Shown here: piece by piece, positions 1 to 7,171 of the stretch | Layout: every line of letters begins with the position of its first letter | Position numbering within the stretch: the first letter of the stretch is position 1 | Assembly (NCBI RefSeq): GCF_006228105.1 | Contig: NZ_VDHH01000113.1 | Length of the DNA stretch: 11,377 bases | Origin: Chelonobacter sp006228105 | GTDB taxonomy: Bacteria > Pseudomonadota > Gammaproteobacteria > Enterobacterales > Pasteurellaceae | Direction: 5' to 3' (one strand) | Notes under the pieces: generated by a model | The model's database searches: none | The model's input: the letters and a program-made list of their open reading frames with translations, nothing else | Told to the model about the DNA's origin: nothing | Program-made: the position numbers and the translations under genes

Positions 1-495
1 GGCTGCCGGTACCAATGTCAGCTCAGTAACAACAGCAACAGGGGCAAACGATCAAACGATTTACACCGTCAATGCCGATGGCGCCAGCGTTTCTGCGGCA
101 AATGAAAGTGCGGTCAGTGTGGTTAAAGCGGAGAAAGATAGCACCACCAATATCACTGATTATGCACTGGATTTAACCCAAGCGACCAAAGATGACATTC
201 AAAAAGGAGTTGATGCTAAAGAGACCGTTGACAGTAAAGGCTTAACTTTTAGCGGCGACAATGGCAGCACGGATGAAAAACTGCTGGGTAGCAAAGTGGC
301 AATCAATGGTGATGATAATATTACGACGACGGCAACCGCAGACAGTGTGAAAATTGGATTAAACAAAAATTTGACGGTTGACAGCGTTGTTGCAGGCAAT
401 ACCACGATCAATACTGACGGTATCACCATCACTGGCGGAACAAATAATGTCAGCTTGACTAATACCGGATTAAACAACGGCGGCAATAGCATTAC
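1..495 (+). repeat. Adhesin internal direct repeat, copy A1
   Basis: This block matches 2092-2585 in the same reading frame, 2091 bp (697 codons) away. Bases 1-181 are identical to 2092-2272. A diverged stretch of about 50 bases follows, and the rest is near-identical up to about 495. The copy probably extends upstream beyond the window edge. Confidence 0.93.
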
Positions 496-3400
496 CAATG
501 TCGCCAGTGGCGGCAATGTGGACAGCAATGCCGCCAATATCGGTGATGTAAAAACCGCAGCAGCGGCAGCGAAAAGCGAAGTGAAAGCGGGTACCAATGT
601 GGTTTCTGTGGACGAAAGCAAAGGTGCTGATAACCAAACTGTTTACACTGTTAATGCCAAAGGCACCACGGCTTCAGCCGGTTCAAGTGCAGTCACGGTA
701 GAGCCTGGTGCGTCGGATGTGAATAACGTCACTGACTATAAAGTGGATTTGTCAGAGGCGAGCAAAGCTAGTTTAGCTAAAGCCGATACTGCACTTCAAA
801 CTGTGGTAACACAAATTGATGGTGCTGAAGTGAAAACGCTGACGAAAGACAGTAATAACGCCAACTTTGTAACCGGTGACAATATTGAGCTAACAGCTGA
901 CAACGGTGGCATTAAAATTGCGACGGCGAAAGAAGTGGCTTTTGATAAGGTCAGCGTTGGTAGCACGGTGATCAACGGCGATGGATTAAGCATTAACAAT
1001 GGTCCGAGTATCACTTCGAGTGGTATTGATGTGGCGGGTAATAAAATCAGTAATGTTGCTGCGGGTGAAAATGACACCGATGCGGTAAATATGAGTCAGC
1101 TCAACCAAGTAGCAGCCAACCAGAAAGTCGCGAAAGTGATTGCGGGCAATAATACCAAAGTGACAGCTGAAGTGGATGACAACACCACGACTTATACCGT
1201 CAATGCGGAAAAAGCAACGGTAACGGGTTCAACAGCGATTGTGGCGACAGCCAGCGACAAAGGCAATGATGTCACCGATTATGCGCTGGATTTAACCCAA
1301 GCGACCAAAGATGACATTCAAAAAGGAGTTGATGCTAAAGAGACCGTTGACAGTAAAGGCTTAACCTTTACCGGCGACAGTGGCAGCAGCGATGAAAAAC
1401 TGTTAGGTAGCCAAGTTGCGGTCAATGGCGATGAAAACATCACTACAACCGCTGATAAAAATGGCGTAAAAGTGGCGTTGAACAAAGACCTAACAGGGCT
1501 GAACAGTGTCAGTGCGAATACGGTCAATGCCGGTTCTGTGGTAGTAGGTGACGCAAATAACAGCACAACCTTAACCGGCACGGCAAACGGTTTGGATGTC
1601 GGTGGAGATAAAATCACGAATGTAGCAGCCGGAGATGTCAACGAAAACTCAACTGACGCGGTGAACGGCAGCCAATTGCATACGACTAATACAAATGTTG
1701 CTAACAACACTAAAAATATTGCACAGAATACAGCAGAAATCGAAAAAGGGATTAACTTTGGCGATGGTGCGACAAGCACGCAATATCAGTTAGGAGATAC
1801 CATTAATGTTAAAGGAGACAGCAATGTCACGAGCACTACAACAGCAGATGGGGTGCAGTTAGCGTTAGCCAAAAATATTAATTTAGATAGTGTTACCACC
1901 GGTAATACGTTGCTCAATGACGCTGGCATAACAATCAATGGTGGTGCGAATAGTCCGGTTAGTTTAACCAATAACGGGTTAAATAACGGCGGCAACCAGA
2001 TAACCAATGTCGCCAGTGGCGGCGATGTGGACAGCAATGCCGCCAATATCGGTGATGTAAAAACCGCAGCCGCTGCAGCGAAAAGTGAAGTGGCTGCCGG
2101 TACCAATGTCAGCTCAGTAACAACAGCAACAGGGGCAAACGATCAAACGATTTACACCGTCAATGCCGATGGCGCCAGCGTTTCTGCGGCAAATGAAAGT
2201 GCGGTCAGTGTGGTTAAAGCGGAGAAAGATAGCACCACCAATATCACTGATTATGCACTGGATTTAACCCAAACCACCAAAGATAACATTCAAAAAGGGG
2301 TCGATGCGAAAAGTGCGGTTGACAGTAAAGGCTTAACTTTTAGTGGCGACAATGGCAGCACGGATGAAAAACTGCTGGGTAGCAAAGTGGCAATCAATGG
2401 TGATGATAATATTACGACGACAGCAACCGCAGACAGTGTGAAAATCGCATTAAACAAAAATTTGACGGTTGACAGCGTTGTTGCAGGCAATACCACGATC
2501 AATACTGACGGTATCACCATCACCGGTGGAGCAAATAATGTCAGCTTGACTAACAGCGGATTAAACAACGGCGGTAACGCCATCACCAACGTGGCAGCCG
2601 GTATTAACGATAGCGATGCAGTTAATGTTGCACAGTTAAAGGAAGTTAGAACGACTGCGGCGGCTCACAGCACGGTCGTGGCTGGTGATAATGTCACTGT
2701 GACGACGGATACTAATGCTGATGGTGGTGTGGAATACAATGTCGCAGTGCCGAATGCAGTAGTCTATGATAATGATGCACACGACAGCATTACACTGGGT
2801 GGCACTTCGGCGAGTGAGCCGGTGAACTTGACGAATGTTAAAGCAGGTGAACTGAATGCAACTTCAACCGATGCGGTTAATGGTAGTCAGTTGCATGCGA
2901 CTAACCAAAATGTCGCGGCTAACAGTGCTAATATTGCGCAGAACACCGCAGATATTGCGACCAATGCAGCGAATATTGTCAAAGGGATCAACTTTGGTGA
3001 TGGCAGCAGCAGTAATAATTTTGCCTTGGGCGCTACCATTAATGTTAAAGGTGACAATAACATCATTAGCACTACAACAGCAGATGGCGTTCAGTTAGGA
3101 TTAGCGAATAATGTCACGATTGGCACTGCTAAACCGGTGACCATCAACGGTGATAGCGGCACTATCGGCGGCTTAAGCAACACCAGTTGGAATGCGGATA
3201 ACATCACCAGCGGTCAGGCGGCGACAGAAGATCAGCTTAAAGCAGTCAGCAACATCGCCAACCAAGGCTTCAATTTGACCAGCAGTGCTTCTGACGGTGA
3301 AGTGTCAGGTAGCAGTGTCGAACAAGTTGCACCGGGCGAAACCGTGACGATAGATGCCGGTAAAAATATTGCCGTGACTCAAAACGGCAATCAAATCAGT

Positions 3401-4948
3401 ATTGCTACACTGAATAATCTGACTGTGGACAGCGTTGTTGCAGGCAACAGTGTGCTAAACAATACTGGGCTAACTATCAACGATGGCACTAACGGCACAG
3501 TCAGCTTAACCAACGCCGGATTAAACAATGGCGGCAATGCCATCACCAACGTGGCAGCCGGTGTTAACGACAGCGATGCGGTTAATGTTGCGCAGTTAAA
3601 TGATGTGAAGAAAGCAGCGGCGGCTGCGGCAACGGAAATAACACAAGGGGATAATATTGTTGTTACCGAAAGTAAAGGTAAGGACGGACAGACCATCTAC
3701 AATGTGGCAACAGCCAAAGACCTGAATATTGACAGTGTGACTGCCGGCGATACTGTGTTGAATCAAAATGGCGTAGCCGTATCAGACAAAGTCGCACTAA
3801 GCAAAGACGGTTTGCGCGTGGGTGATGTCAGTATTAGTACGACCGGCATTAATGCTGGCGGTAATAAGATCAGTGGTGTTGCAGAGGGTGATATTTCGGC
3901 AACCAGCACGGACGCAGTCAATGGCAGCCAGCTGTATAAGATCCAACAGCAGGCTCAGGCGCAGAGTTCAGTTGTTGCCGGTGATAATATTGAAGTGACA
4001 ACGGCTACCAATGCCAATGGCGGCGTGGAATATAGCGTGGCTACGGCAAAAGTCGTCAGTTTTGATAAAACGACAGTTGGCACGGTGGTAACTGATTCAA
4101 GCACCAATAAAATCAGTGGGCTGGCTAACGGAAACATCTCGGCGACCAGTAGTGATGCTGTAAACGGTAGCCAATTATACAACAACACTAAAGCAGTGGC
4201 GGCTACGTTAGGTGGTGGTTCAGCTGTCGATGTAAACGGCAATATTACTGCACCGACTTATACTGTAACCGACGGAAATCCATCCAGTGGCAATAGTGTG
4301 ACGGTGCATACTGTCGGAGCCGCAATCAGTAATTTAACTGCCGGAGTACAAAAACCGTTAACCTTTGAAACTGATAGTGGCAGCTATGTTGCTAGACTGG
4401 GTAGTACTATTGGGATTAAAGGTGATGGTAATAACATCTCTACTTCAGCTGATAGCAATGGCAATATCACGGTGAAAATGAGCGATACCCCTAATTTCAC
4501 CAGTATTAAAACAGGCAACACAACAGTAGGCAACAACGGTGTGACTGTTACTGGCGGAGATAACGGTACGGTTTCGTTGACATCTAACGGCTTGAATAAT
4601 GGTGGTAACCGAATCACTAACGTCGCGCCGGGAGTGGAGGGCACCGATGCGGTGAATGTGAACCAGTTAAGTGCGGTTAACAATACTATCAATAATCGTA
4701 TCAACAAAGTTGACAATCGTGCTAGTGCAGGTACGGCTTCTGCGATGGCAGCAGCGGGCTTGCCACAGGCTTATTTGCCGGGACACTCAATGGTTGCTGT
4801 TGCTGGCGGTACTCATCGTGGTGAAAATGCGATGGCGTTAGGGGTTTCCCGTATCAGTGATAACGGCAAGGTTATTGTGAAACTGACGGGAGCCACCAAT
4901 AGCGAGAAAGATACCAGTGCCAGTATCGGTGTTGGTTATCAGTGGTAA
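2..4948 (+). CDS. Trimeric autotransporter adhesin (YadA/Hia class), 5'-truncated by the window edge
   Basis: The frame is open from base 2 to the TAA at 4946-4948 (about 1,648 residues), so the true start, signal peptide and head lie upstream. The GTG at 119 is internal, because its upstream codons repeat those at 2092-2209. The passenger is Gly/Asn/Thr/Ser/Ala-rich with no cysteine seen. It has eight canonical neck motifs (DAVN-type, often STDAVNGSQL) at about 1076, 1649, 2612, 2864, 3572, 3905, 4148 and 4643, and two variant necks (SNAANIGDVK) at 524 and 2033. Five copies of VSLTxxGLNNGGNxITNVA begin at 449, 1958, 2540, 3500 and 4571. GINFGDG modules lie at 1748 and 2984. A Trp-ring-like segment (NTSWNADN, Trp codon 3188-3190) precedes the last stalk. 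From about 4680 a short stalk and four-strand YadA anchor end in GVGYQW, an aromatic outer-membrane terminus. The family forms surface homotrimers that bind host tissue or other cells; the ligand cannot be read from sequence. Confidence 0.95.
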   Translation, partial: AAGTNVSSVTTATGANDQTIYTVNADGASVSAANESAVSVVKAEKDSTTNITDYALDLTQATKDDIQKGVDAKETVDSKGLTFSGDNGSTDEKLLGSKVAINGDDNITTTATADSVKIGLNKNLTVDSVVAGNTTINTDGITITGGTNNVSLTNTGLNNGGNSITNVASGGNVDSNAANIGDVKTAAAAAKSEVKAGTNVVSVDESKGADNQTVYTVNAKGTTASAGSSAVTVEPGASDVNNVTDYKVDLSEASKASLAKADTALQTVVTQIDGAEVKTLTKDSNNANFVTGDNIELTADNGGIKIATAKEVAFDKVSVGSTVINGDGLSINNGPSITSSGIDVAGNKISNVAAGENDTDAVNMSQLNQVAANQKVAKVIAGNNTKVTAEVDDNTTTYTVNAEKATVTGSTAIVATASDKGNDVTDYALDLTQATKDDIQKGVDAKETVDSKGLTFTGDSGSSDEKLLGSQVAVNGDENITTTADKNGVKVALNKDLTGLNSVSANTVNAGSVVVGDANNSTTLTGTANGLDVGGDKITNVAAGDVNENSTDAVNGSQLHTTNTNVANNTKNIAQNTAEIEKGINFGDGATSTQYQLGDTINVKGDSNVTSTTTADGVQLALAKNINLDSVTTGNTLLNDAGITINGGANSPVSLTNNGLNNGGNQITNVASGGDVDSNAANIGDVKTAAAAAKSEVAAGTNVSSVTTATGANDQTIYTVNADGASVSAANESAVSVVKAEKDSTTNITDYALDLTQTTKDNIQKGVDAKSAVDSKGLTFSGDNGSTDEKLLGSKVAINGDDNITTTATADSVKIALNKNLTVDSVVAGNTTINTDGITITGGANNVSLTNSGLNNGGNAITNVAAGINDSDAVNVAQLKEVRTTAAAHSTVVAGDNVTVTTDTNADGGVEYNVAVPNAVVYDNDAHDSITLGGTSASEPVNLTNVKAGELNATSTDAVNGSQLHATNQNVAANSANIAQNTADIATNAANIVKGINFGDGSSSNNFALGATINVKGDNNIISTTTADGVQLGLANNVTIGTAKPVTINGDSGTIGGLSNTSWNADNITSGQAATEDQLKAVSNIANQGFNLTSSASDGEVSGSSVEQVAPGETVTIDAGKNIAVTQNGNQISIATLNNLTVDSVVAGNSVLNNTGLTINDGTNGTVSLTNAGLNNGGNAITNVAAGVNDSDAVNVAQLNDVKKAAAAAATEITQGDNIVVTESKGKDGQTIYNVATAKDLNIDSVTAGDTVLNQNGVAVSDKVALSKDGLRVGDVSISTTGINAGGNKISGVAEGDISATSTDAVNGSQLYKIQQQAQAQSSVVAGDNIEVTTATNANGGVEYSVATAKVVSFDKTTVGTVVTDSSTNKISGLANGNISATSSDAVNGSQLYNNTKAVAATLGGGSAVDVNGNITAPTYTVTDGNPSSGNSVTVHTVGAAISNLTAGVQKPLTFETDSGSYVARLGSTIGIKGDGNNISTSADSNGNITVKMSDTPNFTSIKTGNTTVGNNGVTVTGGDNGTVSLTSNGLNNGGNRITNVAPGVEGTDAVNVNQLSAVNNTINNRINKVDNRASAGTASAMAAAGLPQAYLPGHSMVAVAGGTHRGENAMALGVSRISDNGKVIVKLTGATNSEKDTSASIGVGYQW
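106..114 (+). repeat. DNA uptake signal in adhesin copy A1
   Basis: Exact AAGTGCGGT, read in the adhesin frame through codons for Ser-Ala-Val. Confidence 0.85.
1286..1365 (+). repeat. 80-bp exact repeat of adhesin bases 167-246
   Basis: Bases 1286-1365 equal 167-246 without mismatch, 1119 bp (373 codons) apart and in frame. The corresponding part of copy A2 (2258-2337) is diverged, so A1 shares this patch with the 1286 block rather than with A2. Confidence 0.9.
2003..2070 (+). repeat. 68-bp repeat of adhesin bases 494-561 (variant neck)
   Basis: Matches 494-561 with one mismatch, 1509 bp (503 codons) apart. Both copies encode TNVASGG(N/D)VDSNAANIGDVK and run into an alanine-rich TAAAAAKSEV stalk segment. 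The canonical DAVN residues are replaced by SNAAN. Confidence 0.9.
2197..2205 (+). repeat. DNA uptake signal in adhesin copy A2
   Basis: Exact AAGTGCGGT, the counterpart of the one at 106-114; it also reads Ser-Ala-Val. Confidence 0.85.
2311..2319 (+). repeat. DNA uptake signal unique to adhesin copy A2
   Basis: Exact AAGTGCGGT, 105 bases after the previous one. It lies in the diverged patch; copy A1 and the 1286 block have GAGACCGTT at the equivalent place. Confidence 0.85.
2984..3109 (+). repeat. GINFGDG module, similar to 1748-1873
   Basis: Encodes GINFGDG, then a short variable loop, then INVKGDNN and STTTADGVQL. It parallels 1748-1873 in the same order 1236 bp (412 codons) away. It is clearly homologous but more diverged than the other repeats. 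Blocks of this kind are known in Hia-like adhesins. Confidence 0.8.
3518..3600 (+). repeat. 83-bp repeat of adhesin bases 2558-2640 (neck region)
   Basis: About 90% identical to 2558-2640 by eye, 960 bp (320 codons) apart and in frame. Both encode GLNNGGNAITNVAAG followed by an SDAVNVAQL neck. Most differences are in third codon positions. Confidence 0.85.
4669..4677 (+). repeat. DNA uptake signal before the adhesin anchor
   Basis: Exact AAGTGCGGT overlapping the end of the last neck (VNQLSAV), just before the anchor stalk. Confidence 0.85.
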
Positions 4949-4957
4949 TAAATCTTA

Positions 4958-4991
4958 ACCGCACTTTGGACAACGTGGTGCAAAGTGCGGT
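4958..4991 (+). terminator. Inverted pair of uptake signals: hairpin between adhesin and tpgA-like gene
   Basis: ACCGCACTTTG (4958-4968) and CAAAGTGCGGT (4981-4991) form a perfect 11-bp stem with a 12-nt loop, starting 10 nt after the adhesin stop. Each arm contains one complete uptake signal. Paired inverted uptake signals downstream of genes are known in Pasteurellaceae as probable terminators. There is no T tract after the stem, and the next gene's Shine-Dalgarno begins only 8 nt later, so I read it as a weak or partial terminator, or an RNA-processing or stability element, rather than a full stop. Confidence 0.7.
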
Positions 4992-5012
4992 CAACAAAAA
5001 GGAAATGGTGAG

Positions 5013-5759
5013 ATGAAATTAAAGTTAGTGAAGTATGCGCTACCACTGGCCGTTGCAGTCGCATTAGCGGGCTGTCGTTTGAGCGATGTTAAATCCGATG
5101 GCACGACTGATCAACCGGTGTGGCCGAAAGTGGAAGATGCCGGTGTGAATTTCAGCGGTTCGCAGTATGGGATTTGGCCGAACTGGGATAACGTGCGCAT
5201 GATCGAAAAAGGCATGAACAAAGATCAGCTGTATTATCTGATCGGCAGACCGCACTTTAGCGAAGGTTTATTCGCCGTGCGTGAATGGGATTATGTGTTC
5301 AACTACCGCCAAAACGGTGAACATAAAATTTGTCAATTTAAAGTATTATTTGACAAAGAGATGAACGCCCAATCGTTTTTCTGGAAACCAACCGGCTGTA
5401 ACAATCAGTATGAACTGTCCGGTGATTTCTTGTTTGATTTTAATTCAGCAACTTTGAGTGCCAAAGGCAAATCAGTGATTGATGAGGTGGCGCGTGGGTT
5501 AACTGAAAGTGGTAGTAAAAGCGTGACTGTGGACGGCTATACCGATCGCTTAGGTTCCGACAGCTACAATCAAGCATTGTCGCAACAACGTGCCGATGCG
5601 GTGAAAGCCTATTTGGTTTCGAAAGGCTTTGCAGCTGATCAAGTGACAGCGGTTGGGCGTGGTAAAGCTGATCAGGTAGTAGCTTGCGAAACAGAACAAG
5701 GGCAAGCATTGCGCGACTGCCTGCGTCCAAACCGCCGTGTGGTGATCTCGGCTAACTAA
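5013..5759 (+). CDS. TpgA-like lipoprotein: BamE/SmpA-like domain plus OmpA peptidoglycan-binding domain
   Basis: 248 residues. A lipoprotein signal (KLKLVKYALPLAVAVALAGC) puts the lipidated cysteine at position 21. Residue +2 is Arg, not Asp, so Lol sorting to the outer membrane is expected. Residues about 45-128 resemble the BamE/SmpA-OmlA fold (GMNKDQLYYLIGRPHF, then WDYVFNY). Residues about 137-248 are an OmpA C-terminal domain: FDFNSATL, GYTDRLGS, then QQRADAVKAYL. D178 and R193 sit 15 residues apart, like the diaminopimelate-binding pair of OmpA. C225 and C236 could form the usual OmpA disulfide. The start is supported by AAGGA at 4999-5003. The same two-domain layout beside a trimeric autotransporter is known for Acinetobacter TpgA, which anchors AtaA to peptidoglycan and aids its surface display. 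That role here is inferred from architecture and position. It probably shares a transcript with the adhesin. Confidence 0.88.
   Translation: MKLKLVKYALPLAVAVALAGCRLSDVKSDGTTDQPVWPKVEDAGVNFSGSQYGIWPNWDNVRMIEKGMNKDQLYYLIGRPHFSEGLFAVREWDYVFNYRQNGEHKICQFKVLFDKEMNAQSFFWKPTGCNNQYELSGDFLFDFNSATLSAKGKSVIDEVARGLTESGSKSVTVDGYTDRLGSDSYNQALSQQRADAVKAYLVSKGFAADQVTAVGRGKADQVVACETEQGQALRDCLRPNRRVVISAN
5249..5257 (-). repeat. DNA uptake signal in the tpgA-like gene
   Basis: Exact ACCGCACTT on the plus strand, coding for part of Arg-Pro-His-Phe in the BamE-like domain. It is the last exact signal before a 2.4-kb gap. Confidence 0.85.
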
Positions 5760-5776
5760 GTTTTGCTGCTATGAAT

Positions 5777-5809
5777 AAGCCGTGTCAATCTATATTGGCA
5801 CGGCTTTTT
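5777..5809 (+). terminator. Rho-independent terminator of the adhesin/tpgA-like unit
   Basis: AAGCCGTGTCAA (5777-5788) pairs with TTGGCACGGCTT (5795-5806) as a 12-bp stem with one G-U pair and a 6-nt loop, followed by a T run ending at 5809. It begins 17 nt after the stop. It sits 3 nt beyond the end of the convergent glycosyltransferase gene and could also end that transcript, but the U tract in that direction is weak. Confidence 0.9.
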
Positions 5810-5811
5810 AG

Positions 5812-7020
5812 TCACAGTGATTTTAAATATTCAATTATTTCTGTGGCAGTTACGTTATTTTTAGGTGATAGATCAGCGGTTAATTTATCCAATAATTTAT
5901 TTATTTCTGATACTGAATCTTGAGCCGCCTGCTGCTGATAAAATTTTAAATTATTAATTGTAATATCTCTGATATGCGGCTCAGGATGAGAAAATAAGAT
6001 TTTTTTACAACATTGATAGCCTAATTGGAAATCATTAACATAATAAGCACTGATAGATAGCTCAAAATCAATCCAAAAATCATGGATGGATTTTTTAACA
6101 AATAAAATATCATTTTTGGGGAAAGGAATATTTTTAGCAATTATCCCAAGTTGATAAGCTAATTTACACTTTCCTTGAATTCGTAATAATCGAACGGCAT
6201 TATACAAGCACTCTATCCGATTCGAATTATAATCATAACCGGCAAGCCAATAATAAATAGCGGATTTATTATCATTCAAGTGTTCATAACAGATTCCCAA
6301 GGATTCATAGGCGCAGGTGACCTCTTCAATCCAACCGCCTAATTCAATTCGTTTTAGATACCATTCGCTCGCTTGCTGGTAATGTTCTGCATCTCGATAA
6401 GATTGAGCACAATAAAAAGCATAACGGGGGTTTAAATCCTCATCTTCATTTTGCTGATATGCCGCTTCGAGCAGTTTGGCATCTTTCAAATATTTCTCCG
6501 GATCTTGGCTGCGATGTCCAAAGCGTCCGGATACAATGTGATAGTCGCCTGAAATTAGTGCTTTTGAGGGATTTTTTTGTTTGGATTGCAAAAATTCATG
6601 CAATACACTGCGCCAAAAAAATTGACCATTATTTTTGATTAATAATGGGCGTTGGTATTCTGTGCCTTGGTTTGACATTAAAAAATAATAGCTGTCTTCG
6701 ATTAAATTCGGCAGTTTAAATGAGCCGTTGAAACGATCGTCGGCATCAAAGATAAAAATATAATCTGATTTTCCTTGGCACAAATTCAGTGCTAAATTTC
6801 GATTGTGTGAAAAATTCAGCCAATCATGTCGGTGAATTTCACCTTTAATCTTTTTTTCAGCAAAAAAATCGGTAATCAATTTAATCGTATTATCACTAGA
6901 GCCGGTATCTGCAATCACCCAATAATCGATGTTAATATGTTGGATAATATTATGTAGGGTATCTTGAATAATATTTTCTTCATTTTTAACGATCATATTT
7001 AAACATATTGTCTGTTGCAT
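5812..7020 (-). CDS. Family 2 glycosyltransferase with TPR-like C-terminal half
   Basis: 402 residues. The N-terminal GT-A domain (about 1-130) opens with LNMIVKNEE, continues with VIADTGSSDNT (residues about 35-45) and has a DxD-type metal/nucleotide-sugar motif in FDADDRF (91-97). A conserved-looking FFWRSVLHEFL follows at about 135-145. Residues about 178-300 contain helical TPR-like repeats (AFYCAQSYRDAEHYQQASEWYL; ESLGICYEHLNDNKSAIYYW). There is no signal peptide or membrane helix, so it is probably cytoplasmic. This GT2-TPR layout occurs in SunS-type peptide glycosyltransferases and in polysaccharide enzymes; donor and acceptor cannot be read here. An AGAGGG ribosome site (complement of 7026-7031) lies 5 nt before the ATG. 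Six 60-base lines counted by hand average about 34% GC, against 48% in one mltG line. It has no uptake signal, suggesting recent acquisition. It converges on the adhesin unit. Confidence 0.85.
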   Translation of the reverse strand: MQQTICLNMIVKNEENIIQDTLHNIIQHINIDYWVIADTGSSDNTIKLITDFFAEKKIKGEIHRHDWLNFSHNRNLALNLCQGKSDYIFIFDADDRFNGSFKLPNLIEDSYYFLMSNQGTEYQRPLLIKNNGQFFWRSVLHEFLQSKQKNPSKALISGDYHIVSGRFGHRSQDPEKYLKDAKLLEAAYQQNEDEDLNPRYAFYCAQSYRDAEHYQQASEWYLKRIELGGWIEEVTCAYESLGICYEHLNDNKSAIYYWLAGYDYNSNRIECLYNAVRLLRIQGKCKLAYQLGIIAKNIPFPKNDILFVKKSIHDFWIDFELSISAYYVNDFQLGYQCCKKILFSHPEPHIRDITINNLKFYQQQAAQDSVSEINKLLDKLTADLSPKNNVTATEIIEYLKSL

Positions 7021-7171
7021 GATTTCCCTCTATTTTATCTAATCTTTTGTATAGACCAAGCATATAATAAGTGACAGAGTTATTTTGACTGAACTATGTT
7101 AATCCGTAAAGCCTTTAAATTTGAAATTATAACAAAGATCAACAGATCCTAGTAATTGGACAATAACTTAG
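7021..7171. promoter_or_regulatory. Divergent intergenic region between the glycosyltransferase and mltG
   Basis: No gene seen. This AT-rich stretch should carry promoters for both sides. On the plus strand there is a perfect TATAAT at 7063-7068, but no matching -35 box at 16-18 bp. On the minus strand TATTAT (complement of 7064-7069) and TATACA (complement of 7048-7053) are possible -10 boxes, again with poor -35 partners. I cannot assign a promoter with confidence. Confidence 0.35.

Larger units (their letters stand above)
2092..2585 (+). repeat. Adhesin internal direct repeat, copy A2
   Basis: Second copy of the block at 1-495. The main differences cluster at about 2273-2320, where codons for ATKDDIQKGVDAKETV become TTKDNIQKGVDAKSAV. 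After 2585 the two copies part: A1 continues into a variant SNAANIGDVK neck, A2 into a canonical SDAVNVAQL neck. Confidence 0.93.

Noticed and set aside
119..121. GTG at 119 as the start of the adhesin gene
   Set aside because: The frame is open to base 2, the upstream residues repeat those encoded from 2092, and no signal peptide or ribosome site is present. It is an internal valine codon.
1..2585. The repeats as a CRISPR array or insertion sequence
   Set aside because: Repeat units are long, protein-coding and in frame, with unequal spacing. There are no short regular repeats with spacers, no terminal inverted repeats and no transposase.
2856..3098. Plus-strand open frame in another frame of the adhesin
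   Set aside because: It lies wholly inside the adhesin, has a composition unlike a normal protein, and coincides with a repeat module.
199..4716. Several long open frames on the minus strand opposite the adhesin (for example 199-621, 1318-1779, 4384-4716)
   Set aside because: They recur wherever the repeats recur, encode Leu/Val/Pro/Ser-rich low-complexity products, and have no plausible ribosome sites. They are the mirror image of the Asn/Thr/Gly codons of the adhesin.
6572..6578. Runs of seven Ts or As in the glycosyltransferase gene as phase-variation switches
   Set aside because: Several 7-base runs exist, as expected in AT-rich DNA. They are short for known slippage tracts, there are no tetranucleotide repeats, and the frame is intact.
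7063..7068. Perfect TATAAT as the mltG promoter
   Set aside because: No -35 hexamer is found at 16-18 bp upstream and it lies about 200 nt from the start, in AT-rich DNA where such a match is easily fortuitous. Kept only as a candidate in the intergenic entry.
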